DNA of 55,538 bases from Firmicutes bacterium UBA3941 (GTDB lineage Bacteria; Bacillota; Clostridia; Caldicoprobacterales; UBA3941), in the NCBI GenBank assembly GCA_002385665.1, contig DGDX01000122.1, positions 2,346 through 57,883 of the forward strand, written 5' to 3'. Below are positions 16,874 to 24,830 of this stretch, one piece after another (the first letter of the stretch is position 1; every line of letters starts with the position of its first letter). The notes beneath the pieces were generated by a model that was given only the letters and a program-made list of their open reading frames with translations, was not told where the DNA came from and did no database searches. The position numbers and the translations under genes were made by a program.

Positions 16874-17700
16874 TAGTACCCACCCCCACTTAGTATAATT
16901 TGGTTGTAATACTGAATAGCCAGATTAATCGCCCTGGTAACAGCACCCGAGGTTACGGTAGCACCTGATATTGCCTGTATCTCCTGTACGCTTCCTGTAG
17001 CTCCCCCTGTAGCGCTGCTGCTGCCATCCACAGTTGCACTGCCACTCGCATCCGGTGTGGCACTTCCTTCTGTATCGGTCGTTGCACTTCCCTCTGTATC
17101 AGTAATTGCACTGTCGTCTGACTCGGTAGTTGCGCTGCCCTCTGCATCTACCGTAGCACTACTTTCCGTTTCGGTAGTTGCGCTACTTTCTGCATCTACA
17201 GTGGAACTGCTGCTGGCGTCTACACTCCCATCTTCACTTAGAGACTTGACAGCGGCAAGCTGGGCCCCTGTACCTTTTCCATGAAATTGTTCCAGGAAGG
17301 CCTTATCCTTAACTTTTGCGCCCAGACCAGGAGTTTCACTATGTTCGCCTATTTCAACAGCCTCAATTTCATCATTTGTATTTATACCCAAGATGATATC
17401 TATATCTCCCACATAACCCATCGCCTTCACTCTAAAGACGTAACCGACAACATTATCACCCGATAAGCCGGTATATATTTCTACTATTTCGGCTCCCCCG
17501 TTCCCCCAGGATCCTCCTTCTATATCCAATTGCCTAAAATCCTCCGCCTGGGGAAGCGCAACTTGCCTCGCCTTATTCTCGGCCTTAATCCGTTGAAGTC
17601 TTATAGGTTCTTCTGTAGCGATATTGGTAATTCCCATAACTATTGCAGCGATTACCGTAATTATAAAGAGTCTGAATCCTATTTTCATAATATCAGACAT
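16873..17700 (-). CDS. rnfG: Rnf complex subunit RnfG with repeat insertion
   Basis: RnfG carries a covalently bound FMN on the outer side of the membrane. An N-terminal helix (about residues 7-25) and the FMN-binding domain (GYVGDIDIILGI, SETPGLGAK) are followed by the flavin attachment motif SGATVT at residues 245-250, where Thr248 is the expected attachment residue. Between about residues 158 and 236 there is a low-complexity insertion of degenerate eight-residue Ser/Ala/Thr/Asp/Glu units, making the protein about 75 residues longer than the usual 190-210. The start overlaps the rnfD end by eight bases with GGAGGTG upstream. Confidence 0.92.
   Translation of the reverse strand: MSDIMKIGFRLFIITVIAAIVMGITNIATEEPIRLQRIKAENKARQVALPQAEDFRQLDIEGGSWGNGGAEIVEIYTGLSGDNVVGYVFRVKAMGYVGDIDIILGINTNDEIEAVEIGEHSETPGLGAKVKDKAFLEQFHGKGTGAQLAAVKSLSEDGSVDASSSSTVDAESSATTETESSATVDAEGSATTESDDSAITDTEGSATTDTEGSATPDASGSATVDGSSSATGGATGSVQEIQAISGATVTSGAVTRAINLAIQYYNQIILSGGGY
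16993..17226 (-). repeat. Degenerate 24-bp minisatellite inside rnfG
   Basis: About nine imperfect 24-bp units encode eight-residue repeats of the form S-A-T-x-D/E-x-E/S-G/S (for example SATTDTEG, SAITDTEG, SATPDASG, SATVDGSS). Period and frame are kept through the array, so the repeat has expanded in frame. Confidence 0.85.
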
Positions 17701-18658
17701 TGTTTTTCACCTCCCCATATATTCGAGGCCTTGTATACCTTTCTATAAGAGGTGTTGCCACGTTCATGATAAGAATAGAATAAGATACACCACCCGGATA
17801 TCCACCCACCAAACGGATTACAGATGTTATAATACCACAACCTATACCCATAATAATCTGACCAATAGGTGTTACCGGCGATGTAGGATAGTCAGTTGCC
17901 ATAAAAAATGCACCTAAAATAAGTCCACCTGAAAAAATATGGTATAAACCCCGACCTGTGAAAAAACCATCTGTTCCGAATATCCATGTCAACAATCCAA
18001 CGGTACCGATATAGGTTAAGGGGATCCGCCAGTTTATAACTCCCCTGATAAGCAAATAAGCTGCCCCCAACAATAGAGCCAAAGCCGATATCTCGCCAAT
18101 GCTTCCTCCAATTTTACCGACGAAAACATCCCATAGAGGCGGTAACTTTGCCCATGTCTCCCCATCCTTTAGTATGGGTAGGGGGGTTGCGCTGCTGGTT
18201 GCATTACTAAAAGCGTCGATTAACGGTCTTTGCCAATTTGTCATCTCTACCGGCCAAGCAGCAAATAAGATAGCCCGGGCTGCCAAGGCAGGATTCATAA
18301 AATTCTGACCCAACCCACCAAAAGCCTGCTTAACAAGAGCAATTGCTATTATTGAACCGATCAAAACTATCCATAGCGGAATAGTAGGTGGCATATTGTA
18401 TGCTAATAGAATACCTGTCACTACTGCGCTTAGATCTTTTATAGTTACGGGTTTTTTCATCAGCTTTTGTATTATAGCCTCAGTAATTACCGCGCCCAAG
18501 ACGGAAACTACAATGACTAATAATACCCTCCACCCAAAAATGATCACCGCAGCAATCGCCGCCGGAATCAACGCCAGTATTACGTCCAACATTATACGCG
18601 ATACCGATTCCTTGGATCTAATATGGGGAGAAGCAGAAACTATTAATGTATTATCCAT
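17693..18658 (-). CDS. rnfD: Rnf complex subunit RnfD
   Basis: The 321-residue polytopic membrane subunit has about eight to nine helices and carries the covalent FMN motif SSATPL, with Thr158 the expected attachment residue. GGLGQNFMNPALAARA and ATDYPTSPVTPIGQ are further RnfD/NqrB-type blocks. The start has GGAGG seven bases upstream. A promoter-like sequence lies in the 190-base gap between this gene and rnfC, so rnfDGEAB can probably be transcribed apart from rnfC. Confidence 0.95.
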   Translation of the reverse strand: MDNTLIVSASPHIRSKESVSRIMLDVILALIPAAIAAVIIFGWRVLLVIVVSVLGAVITEAIIQKLMKKPVTIKDLSAVVTGILLAYNMPPTIPLWIVLIGSIIAIALVKQAFGGLGQNFMNPALAARAILFAAWPVEMTNWQRPLIDAFSNATSSATPLPILKDGETWAKLPPLWDVFVGKIGGSIGEISALALLLGAAYLLIRGVINWRIPLTYIGTVGLLTWIFGTDGFFTGRGLYHIFSGGLILGAFFMATDYPTSPVTPIGQIIMGIGCGIITSVIRLVGGYPGGVSYSILIMNVATPLIERYTRPRIYGEVKNNV

Positions 18659-18823
18659 TCCTTTCCCTCCAAACCTCTCACTAATTATAAAGCACCGCTG
18701 TAAAACAACCAGCCAGTTAAATTCTTGGAATTGAATTATTAGTACCTATTCTAACCTGTTTGATATCTTACTCTTTGAAGCTTCTTGAATCTATTAACAT
18801 ACGAAGAAATTGTAATGTCTCAT

Positions 18824-18852
18824 CTTATAAACAAACCGGTGTATCCTGTCAA
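18824..18852 (-). promoter_or_regulatory. Putative internal sigma-A promoter for rnfDGEAB
   Basis: On the minus strand a perfect TTGACA (18852-18847) overlaps the rnfC stop codon and is separated by 17 bases from TATAAG (18829-18824). The leader to rnfD is about 160 bases. This explains the unusually wide rnfC-rnfD gap; no terminator is visible there. Confidence 0.6.
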
Positions 18853-20180
18853 TTCTCATTTCTTCTTCTGTCGATGATCACTTGCTTAGCCAGCTTGATG
18901 GACTCCTGCAGTGGTCTTTTAGAGGGACAGATATATGAGCAAGCACCACATTCGACGCAATCCAAGGCGTGAAGAGTCTCGCAGGTGTCATATTCACCCC
19001 TCAGGGAATGTGCGCTTATGCTTAACGGCATCAGGCGGATAGGACAGACCTGGATACATTTTGCACATCGGATACACGGCAGTATCTCCTCTTCCTTAAC
19101 CTCATCACGTGGCATAAAAACAATTCCGGAAACACCCTTTGTAATCGGTATATCCATGGTGTGTTGTGCCACTCCCATCATAGGTCCGCCTATTATTATT
19201 TTGCCTGGCTCGCAGGATAATCCGCCACATTCTTCTATTACATCACTAACAAGGGTACCAAACCTCACTAGAAGATTCCTAGGATTGTTTATCCCTCTAC
19301 CTGTAATGGTAACTGTTCTTTCTATCAGTGGCATTCCGGTACTGACTGACTTATATATCTGTGCCGCTGTAGTAACATTGTTTACTATGATACCCACATC
19401 CATTGGCAATCCGCCCGATGGTACCTGCCTACCTGTTATGGTTTCTATTAAATTCCGTTCACAACCTTGAGGATACTTAGTTTTCAAAGTCTTGATGGTA
19501 ATATTAGGATAATCCCCTATTGCTTTTTCTATAGCAGCTATGGCGTCCGGCTTATTGTCTTCGATCCCTATATATCCTGTCTCTACATCTAATACCCTCA
19601 TTATGAGTCTTAATCCCCCAACAACCGCATCCGGTTCCTCTACCATTAGACGATGGTCTGCCGTTAAATAGGGCTCACATTCAGCACCGTTAAGGATAAC
19701 GGCCTCTATAACCTTATCCGCAGGCGGGGATAGCTTTACATGGGTAGGAAATGTAGCATTGCCTAAACCAACAATCCCTGCATTTAAAACGGTGTCCAAA
19801 ATCTCTTGAGCTGAAACCTCATCTACATTCCGTCCTATTATAGACTCTGCAGGGGTATCCAATCCATCGTTTTCAATTACAATAGTCTGTATCTTGCTAC
19901 CATGTGCCGTTGCAAATGGGATAATGGATTTGACCTTGCCTGAGACACTGGAGTGGATTGGGGCGCAAACATGACCCTTTTGCTGACCAATCACCTGACC
20001 CATCTTAACTTGATCACCAGGCTTTACTGTAGGCTCACAAGGGGCGCCGATATGCTGCTGAAGGGGTATATAAACTAAAGCGGGCACTTTTGCTTTCTCA
20101 ATAGGTTTGTCCTCAGTGAAATGCTTATTGCCAGGAGGGTGGACTCCCCCCTTAAAAAATGAAAATAATTCAAACCCCAT
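18849..20180 (-). CDS. rnfC: Rnf complex subunit RnfC (NADH-interacting flavoprotein)
   Basis: RnfC is the cytoplasmic peripheral subunit expected to carry FMN and reduce NAD+. The N-terminal GGVHPPGNK motif, the nucleotide-binding block AECEPYLTADHRLM, and two 4Fe-4S motifs (CIRCAKCIQVCP and CVECGACSYICP) near the C-terminus are visible. The 443-residue length fits. ATG 20180 is chosen over an in-frame TTG at 20216 because AAGG lies nine bases upstream and the family begins near FSFFKGGVHPPG. It is the first gene of the cluster. Confidence 0.95.
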   Translation of the reverse strand: MGFELFSFFKGGVHPPGNKHFTEDKPIEKAKVPALVYIPLQQHIGAPCEPTVKPGDQVKMGQVIGQQKGHVCAPIHSSVSGKVKSIIPFATAHGSKIQTIVIENDGLDTPAESIIGRNVDEVSAQEILDTVLNAGIVGLGNATFPTHVKLSPPADKVIEAVILNGAECEPYLTADHRLMVEEPDAVVGGLRLIMRVLDVETGYIGIEDNKPDAIAAIEKAIGDYPNITIKTLKTKYPQGCERNLIETITGRQVPSGGLPMDVGIIVNNVTTAAQIYKSVSTGMPLIERTVTITGRGINNPRNLLVRFGTLVSDVIEECGGLSCEPGKIIIGGPMMGVAQHTMDIPITKGVSGIVFMPRDEVKEEEILPCIRCAKCIQVCPIRLMPLSISAHSLRGEYDTCETLHALDCVECGACSYICPSKRPLQESIKLAKQVIIDRRRNEN

Positions 20181-20322
20181 TAACAAACACCTTCCTTTAC
20201 CTAACCCTTTCGTCAATTTTATAACCAGCCCAGTCTATGCCTCCATCTTATGAATAAACCCGGCTGTATTTGTGGATTGTTGATTATCTCAATGTAAACT
20301 TGACATTGGTACCTGTAAAACC

Positions 20323-20343
20323 ATGGTAATAATATTTTACCAT
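20323..20343. promoter_or_regulatory. Palindrome upstream of rnfC, possible operator
   Basis: ATGGTAA and TTACCAT are perfect inverted arms around a 7-base AT spacer, 143 bases upstream of the rnfC start. The minus-strand reading contains a TAAAAT that could be a -10 element. The regulator is unknown; it does not match the Rex consensus as I know it. Confidence 0.35.
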
Positions 20344-20396
20344 AAATATCTATTTTTGTGGGATTTTCGTTAAATAAATAACACTTCCCCAACATG

Positions 20397-20435
20397 AAAA
20401 AAGCCGACTAGGGATTCACAACGAATCCCCGCCGG
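20397..20435 (-). terminator. Terminator between TSUP genes and rnfC
   Basis: On the minus strand GGGATTC/GAATCCC with an outer CCG/CGG pair forms a hairpin followed by CTTTTTTC. It is about 160 bases downstream of the 20598 stop, and would separate the TSUP genes from the rnf promoter region. Nothing else clear is seen in 20436-20597. Confidence 0.7.
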
Positions 20436-20597
20436 ATTTTTAACACAAATGTATTATAACATAAATTGTTGTAAAATGTAATGATTTTTTTATATTCTTA
20501 CATAAAAGCACACAAATAATCTAAATCTGTTATCTTTAGCACTAGACAACGAGTACTCCCATCTATGAACAAGTGAGATAGATTCCCTTAATATGTT

Positions 20598-20963
20598 CTA
20601 TTTCTTATCTTTATCATTGGTTTTTCTGAACAGCTCGTACACTCCCATAGCCAGAATAAACACTCCAAACAGTTTACGAAGGATTTGGGTAGACATGGAT
20701 ACTGCAATAACTGACCCAATAAGGGATCCAACCACACCAACCACAATTATCTTCAGGGCTAGCTTGTATCTAACGTGTTTATTTTTAGTATGGATCCATA
20801 ATGCACAAATGGAAGCAGGAAAGAAGACACTGAGGTTTACACTTTGTGCCAAATGTTGCGGTACTCCAGCCAAGAATATCAAGGCTGGAATTAGGATGGT
20901 GCCCCCTCCCATTCCCATTCCGCTCACTATCCCGGAGGCCAAGCCTATCAGAAACAATATCAT
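20598..20963 (-). CDS. Half-size TSUP (TauE/SafE) permease, C-terminal half
   Basis: The 121-residue product has about four hydrophobic helices and the TSUP glycine motif (GIVSGMGMGGGTILIPAL), plus a charged tail. Full TSUP permeases (about 250 aa) consist of two such repeats; here it corresponds to the second. Its ATG follows immediately, and in the same frame, the TAG of the upstream half. AAGGATG lies about 11 bases upstream. The two may form a heterodimeric anion exporter, for example for sulfite or organosulfur compounds. Substrate is unknown. Confidence 0.75.
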   Translation of the reverse strand: MILFLIGLASGIVSGMGMGGGTILIPALIFLAGVPQHLAQSVNLSVFFPASICALWIHTKNKHVRYKLALKIIVVGVVGSLIGSVIAVSMSTQILRKLFGVFILAMGVYELFRKTNDKDKK

Positions 20964-21305
20964 CTAAAAAAGCATCCTTAATCCCGCCATTATCATAAAA
21001 ACGGCAAATATCCTGCTCAATATGCCCACAGGTATTTTGGGCAATAGCCTGGCTCCTAAACCGGCTCCAAGTACGCTCCCTGCACATACTTTCCATACAA
21101 TATTCCAATCGAAATAGTTGTTCGTAAAGTATATAAGGATACTTGCAAGGGATAGGGGCAAAATTACAGCGATAGCTGTAGCATGAGCATCATGTTCTTC
21201 CACTTTTAACAGATAAATCATTGAGGGCACTACTATTATCCCTCCCCCTGATCCAAACAGTCCATTGCACAAGCCAGCCACAGCACCGATAATACCGATT
21301 TTCAA
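20964..21305 (-). CDS. Half-size TSUP (TauE/SafE) permease, N-terminal half
   Basis: The 113-residue product has the N-terminal TSUP repeat (AGLCNGLFGSGGGIIVVPSMIY) and about four hydrophobic helices. It ends with TAG directly followed by the ATG of the second half in the same frame. Half-size TSUP proteins in tandem are known in Firmicutes, so two separate polypeptides are likelier than a nonsense mutation. The 21306-21570 interval upstream shows no gene or clear element. Confidence 0.75.
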   Translation of the reverse strand: MKIGIIGAVAGLCNGLFGSGGGIIVVPSMIYLLKVEEHDAHATAIAVILPLSLASILIYFTNNYFDWNIVWKVCAGSVLGAGLGARLLPKIPVGILSRIFAVFMIMAGLRMLF

Positions 21306-21570
21306 AAGTCTGCCTTTGTCCAGAATACCATCACCTTTTCATAATAGAATGTCTACTATAGCTTATCCTATAGGAGATATTCTAATCTGGTGCAAATATA
21401 TTTTTCCTTTTACTGTTTCTGATATAGATTATTTGTTATATAACTATCACTCGATAACCTGGCAAAGTTAAATCCAAAGCTTACTTTAATGTTAATTTTA
21501 TTACAAGGAAAGATATCATTCACCTGGTATCCTACCTGGTATTAAAAATGCCAGTGTATAGCCCGGGTTA

Positions 21571-21600
21571 AATAAAAAAGAGAGGTGACAATAACCTCTC
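21571..21600 (-). terminator. Terminator of tRNA-Leu(GAG)
   Basis: On the minus strand GAGAGGT and ACCTCTC form a 7-bp stem with a 7-base loop followed by TTTTTTATTT, ten bases after the tRNA 3' end. Confidence 0.85.
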
Positions 21601-21609
21601 CATAATCTA

Positions 21610-21696
21610 TGGTGCGGATGGTGGGACTCGAACCCACACGATGCAATTATCATACGGCCCTCAACCGTACGCGTCTGCCAGTTCCGCCACATCCGC
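21610..21696 (-). tRNA. tRNA-Leu (anticodon GAG)
   Basis: The 87-base class II tRNA has acceptor arms GCGGATG and CATCCGC, discriminator A and an encoded CCA. The anticodon loop TTGAGGG gives GAG, reading CUU/CUC leucine codons. A long variable arm and the GGTTCGAGTCC T-arm are present. It is preceded by a consensus promoter and followed by a strong terminator, so it is a single-gene unit. Confidence 0.95.
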
Positions 21697-21732
21697 AATT
21701 ATTTATTACACCAAATTGGAGTAACAAATATT

Positions 21733-21761
21733 ATTATAATATCTAGTTATACTCCTGTCAA
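21733..21761 (-). promoter_or_regulatory. Consensus sigma-A promoter of tRNA-Leu(GAG)
   Basis: Minus strand TTGACA and TATAAT are both perfect with a 17-base spacer, ending 36 bases upstream of the tRNA. Confidence 0.85.
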
Positions 21762-21839
21762 GGATGAAAAATTATAGTATATATAGTATAAAACAGAAGG
21801 TCGATATTAATTCGTTGTTGCTTGTATATAAATCTGTGG

Positions 21840-23537
21840 TCATTTAGATAAATACCATTCATTTATATCCCTAAAAACCATAAGCTCTCTAGGTGCTCTT
21901 ATTCCATGTACCCTTTCATTGGTTATAATAGATGAGGTCCTATAGTATAAGCTGATAATCGGTAGCTCATCAACCAAAATTTCCTGAATTCTCTTGTATA
22001 TATCCTTAAATTCTGATGGATCATTTATTTGATCAATTCTATCCAGCAAGCCATCCAATTCTTCGTTACTGTATCCTGCATAATTGTTAAAGCCCTGGGG
22101 AAGCTCCCTTGAATAAAAGAAAGGTTTTAGATCGGTGGCTATATCGGAATAGTATTCTACGAAAACAGCCTCGAAGTCTCCTTCCTCAAGGGCAGTAATA
22201 TACTCATCCCAAGGTAGAAGCCTTATTTTAACATCGATGCCAACTTCCCCTAATTGTTTTACAATAAGATTTACAGCCTCTTTATGCAGGATATTGTCCA
22301 TATGGACATTGATGGTGAATGTAGGACGTTGAGTTTCCTCCTCATCTTCAACATCTACATCTGGTATATCAATATCATCAGTATCCATCAATCCAACCTG
22401 GCTGAGTAACTGAAGCGCCTTTTGTGGCTGATAATCATACACCCTCAAATCCGAATTGTAATACCAGGCATCTGGAGGTATAGGGACATCAACCGCTTGA
22501 GCATTGCCAGAATAAACCCTGGGTAGAATATCCTTCCTGTCTATAGCATAAGCTATGGCTTGTCTAGTTGTTACATTCCTCAGTATACCTGGATAATTAT
22601 GATTGATACCGATATAGTTGAAGTACTGAGTCAAATAGGGATATGATTGTACCTGACCTCCCATACCATGGGTTTTCCCATATATCACATGGGTATCCAC
22701 CAGGTCTACCTGGCCGCCTTTAAAAGCCTCTACAGATTGTACATTGTCCTCATACACCTTGGCTACTATACTGTCAATATAAGGTTTTGGTGAACCCCAC
22801 CATTCATCGTTTCTTACCAATCTAACTTCCCCGCCTGCTTCTATGCTCCCTGCTTCCACTTTGTATGGACCCGTTCCGTTGAGGGATTCTATATCCATTA
22901 GACCAAAATCATGCTCTTCTTCGCCGGCAGGCAGTATAGGAAAAGTCATAGCTTCCAATAGCCCAATTCCTGTTGGCTCATTTAAAATCAAATCAACTGC
23001 GTAAGGGTTATTGATGACAAACTCCATACGTGCGATATTCCTACCGTCAAAAAGTCTCTTTGCGTGGATTGATCCAACCTCTTCCTTCTCAAGACCTTGC
23101 GCCTGATTTAACAATATATCAAAGGTATGTTTTACATCTTTGGCAGTGAATTCACCTCCATGGTGCCAACTGACTCCCTTTCGAAGGTAAAATCGCCATA
23201 ATTTCCCCCCATCGGTTACCTCCCAGGATTCAGCTAACATAGGAACTATGTTAAGGTCCTTATCATAGGAAAATAAGCCTTCATAAATAAGCCCCGAGAA
23301 ATTAATAAAATCCCTGGACTTAGTAAGAAGTGGATCTATACTATCAGGCTGTGAAATAGGTATCCTTAATTGTCCTCCCATAGTAGGTAAGGTGAGTTCT
23401 GGGAGCAGCCCTGTTTCTTCTCTGGTATCCTCTTGAGTTTCATCCTGCTGTATAGGTAGAATTTTTGAAATGCTGCACCCCATTGTAGCAAATATCAAGA
23501 AAAAGATTACCAAGCTGTATAAAATTTTACGTATCAT
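21840..23537 (-). CDS. Oligopeptide/nickel-type ABC transporter substrate-binding lipoprotein
   Basis: The 565-residue product begins with a lipoprotein signal ending in ATMGC (Cys21). It shows family-5 solute-binding features: SRDFINFSGLIYEGLF, the ESWEVTDGGKLWRFYLRKGVSWHHGG block, NGTGPYKVE and ATRQAIAYAIDRKDILPRVYSG-type signature (region near residue 320). Such proteins deliver peptides or similar ligands to ABC permeases, but none is encoded nearby. ATG 23537 is chosen, with AAGGA nine bases upstream; a longer frame to 23660 would overlap the transglycosylase gene and bury the signal peptide. Confidence 0.88.
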   Translation of the reverse strand: MIRKILYSLVIFFLIFATMGCSISKILPIQQDETQEDTREETGLLPELTLPTMGGQLRIPISQPDSIDPLLTKSRDFINFSGLIYEGLFSYDKDLNIVPMLAESWEVTDGGKLWRFYLRKGVSWHHGGEFTAKDVKHTFDILLNQAQGLEKEEVGSIHAKRLFDGRNIARMEFVINNPYAVDLILNEPTGIGLLEAMTFPILPAGEEEHDFGLMDIESLNGTGPYKVEAGSIEAGGEVRLVRNDEWWGSPKPYIDSIVAKVYEDNVQSVEAFKGGQVDLVDTHVIYGKTHGMGGQVQSYPYLTQYFNYIGINHNYPGILRNVTTRQAIAYAIDRKDILPRVYSGNAQAVDVPIPPDAWYYNSDLRVYDYQPQKALQLLSQVGLMDTDDIDIPDVDVEDEEETQRPTFTINVHMDNILHKEAVNLIVKQLGEVGIDVKIRLLPWDEYITALEEGDFEAVFVEYYSDIATDLKPFFYSRELPQGFNNYAGYSNEELDGLLDRIDQINDPSEFKDIYKRIQEILVDELPIISLYYRTSSIITNERVHGIRAPRELMVFRDINEWYLSK

Positions 23538-23556
23538 AGGGGCATTTCCTTCCAAA

Positions 23557-24117
23557 TTAAATTTCATATAGTTTTTTGTATTGTTTATAAGCATCTTCCA
23601 CCTTTTCCAGATAATCACTGGTTTCCTTAAAAGGTATTCTCTTAAGATGCTTTCCATCATCGCTGTACCTACTGTCCTTAAGCCATTTCATCACGTTGCC
23701 CATCCCGCCATTATATGAAGCTAAAGCCAAATCTACATCTCCACCGAAAAATTCAAGCAAATAAGCAAAATACCAACAACCGAATCTGATATTGATCTCA
23801 GGATCATAGAGACTTTCTTCCTTGTATCCTTCGACGCCTATTTGATCTGCAATCCACTTACCAGTATCGGGAACAATTTGCATCAGTCCTTTGGCATTCT
23901 TACTGGATGTAGCCTCGGGTATAAACTTGCTCTCAACCCATATGATACCCATGATTAGATGAGGATCCAGATCATATTGCCGTGAAAATTTAAGTATCTC
24001 CTCTTTATGCTTTAGAGGATAGATTTTTTTTTGTATTATTGGAGATTTTAAAAACCAGTACAAAAAAATAATACCTATAAAAATTAACAATATTACCCAA
24101 ATAATAATTTTTCTCAT
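23557..24117 (-). CDS. Membrane-anchored lytic transglycosylase (SLT domain)
   Basis: One N-terminal membrane segment (about residues 4-23) is followed by an SLT goose-lysozyme-like domain with the catalytic Glu in WVESKF, the GLMQI motif and ASYNGG. These enzymes cleave peptidoglycan glycan strands with anhydromuramic acid formation, outside the cytoplasmic membrane. The 186-residue size matches short bacterial SLT proteins. It lies 19 bases downstream of coaE and 19 bases upstream of the binding lipoprotein start, in the polA unit. Confidence 0.92.
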   Translation of the reverse strand: MRKIIIWVILLIFIGIIFLYWFLKSPIIQKKIYPLKHKEEILKFSRQYDLDPHLIMGIIWVESKFIPEATSSKNAKGLMQIVPDTGKWIADQIGVEGYKEESLYDPEINIRFGCWYFAYLLEFFGGDVDLALASYNGGMGNVMKWLKDSRYSDDGKHLKRIPFKETSDYLEKVEDAYKQYKKLYEI

Positions 24118-24136
24118 GACCTGTCCTGCTATCCCT

Positions 24137-24748
24137 TCACCGCATATATATTCCCTTCAAGGTATGTTCCAAAGCCCGTTCCACCTGTTTTTCAAGATTG
24201 TCCATATTGGATTCATTTTTAATAATTTTATCTGCTTTTTCGTTTTTTTCCTCTTGTGTCATTTGGCTGTTAATGCGATTTAAAGCCTCTTCCCTGGATA
24301 AACCGTCCCGATCCATAAGCCTGGTTATCCTAATTTCCAAGGGCGCATCAACCACCCATACTTCATCAACCAAATCATCCCATCCCACTTCAAGCAATAA
24401 AGCCGCATCTACTACAACAACCCCTTTATAATCCTGGGTTTTCAGCTCATCTAGCCTAGAAATTATACTATTTCTTATGGCTGGATGGGTGATATCATTC
24501 AACTTTCGTAGGGCATGTTTATCGGAAAACACTAATTTTCCCAGCTTTTTACGATTCAGACTCCCATCAGCCAGAAAATATTCTTCACCGAATTCATCTC
24601 TTATCTCTTCCCAAGTCGAAGTACCCTTTTCTACTATTTCTCTGGCTATAACGTCTGCATCAATGATTATTGCCCCAAGTTCGGACAAAATTCTCGAAAC
24701 CTGGGACTTTCCAGCAGCAATACCACCTGTTAAACCGATAATCCTCAT
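24137..24748 (-). CDS. coaE: Dephospho-CoA kinase
   Basis: CoaE phosphorylates dephospho-CoA at the ribose 3'-OH, the last step of coenzyme A synthesis. The P-loop GLTGGIAAGKS opens the protein, and IIDADVIAR, ITHPAIR and VVVDAALLLE are typical blocks. ATG 24748 is preferred over the in-frame TTG at 24760 since that TTG is part of the TTGGAGGATACA ribosome site itself. It follows polA, an association common in Firmicutes. Confidence 0.95.
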   Translation of the reverse strand: MRIIGLTGGIAAGKSQVSRILSELGAIIIDADVIAREIVEKGTSTWEEIRDEFGEEYFLADGSLNRKKLGKLVFSDKHALRKLNDITHPAIRNSIISRLDELKTQDYKGVVVVDAALLLEVGWDDLVDEVWVVDAPLEIRITRLMDRDGLSREEALNRINSQMTQEEKNEKADKIIKNESNMDNLEKQVERALEHTLKGIYMR

Positions 24749-24830
24749 TGTATCCTCCAATTAAGCTGTCTTATGTGAATCCCGGTTGATACTTGTATCT
24801 TTGGTATTAACAATCTCAGAAGGTCCAGGG

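Noticed and set aside
16461..16898. 145-codon plus-strand frame
   Set aside because: Antisense shadow of rnfE; no family resemblance.
16993..17226. CRISPR-like array
   Set aside because: The 24-bp units are contiguous without spacers, diverged, and maintain an open reading frame through rnfG.
18985..19470. 161-codon plus-strand frame
   Set aside because: It is antisense to rnfC, whose ferredoxin motifs and family match are clear; no ribosome site or recognisable domain on plus.
23537..23660. N-terminal extension of the substrate-binding lipoprotein
   Set aside because: It would overlap the transglycosylase gene and place 41 residues before a clear lipoprotein signal that has its own ribosome site.
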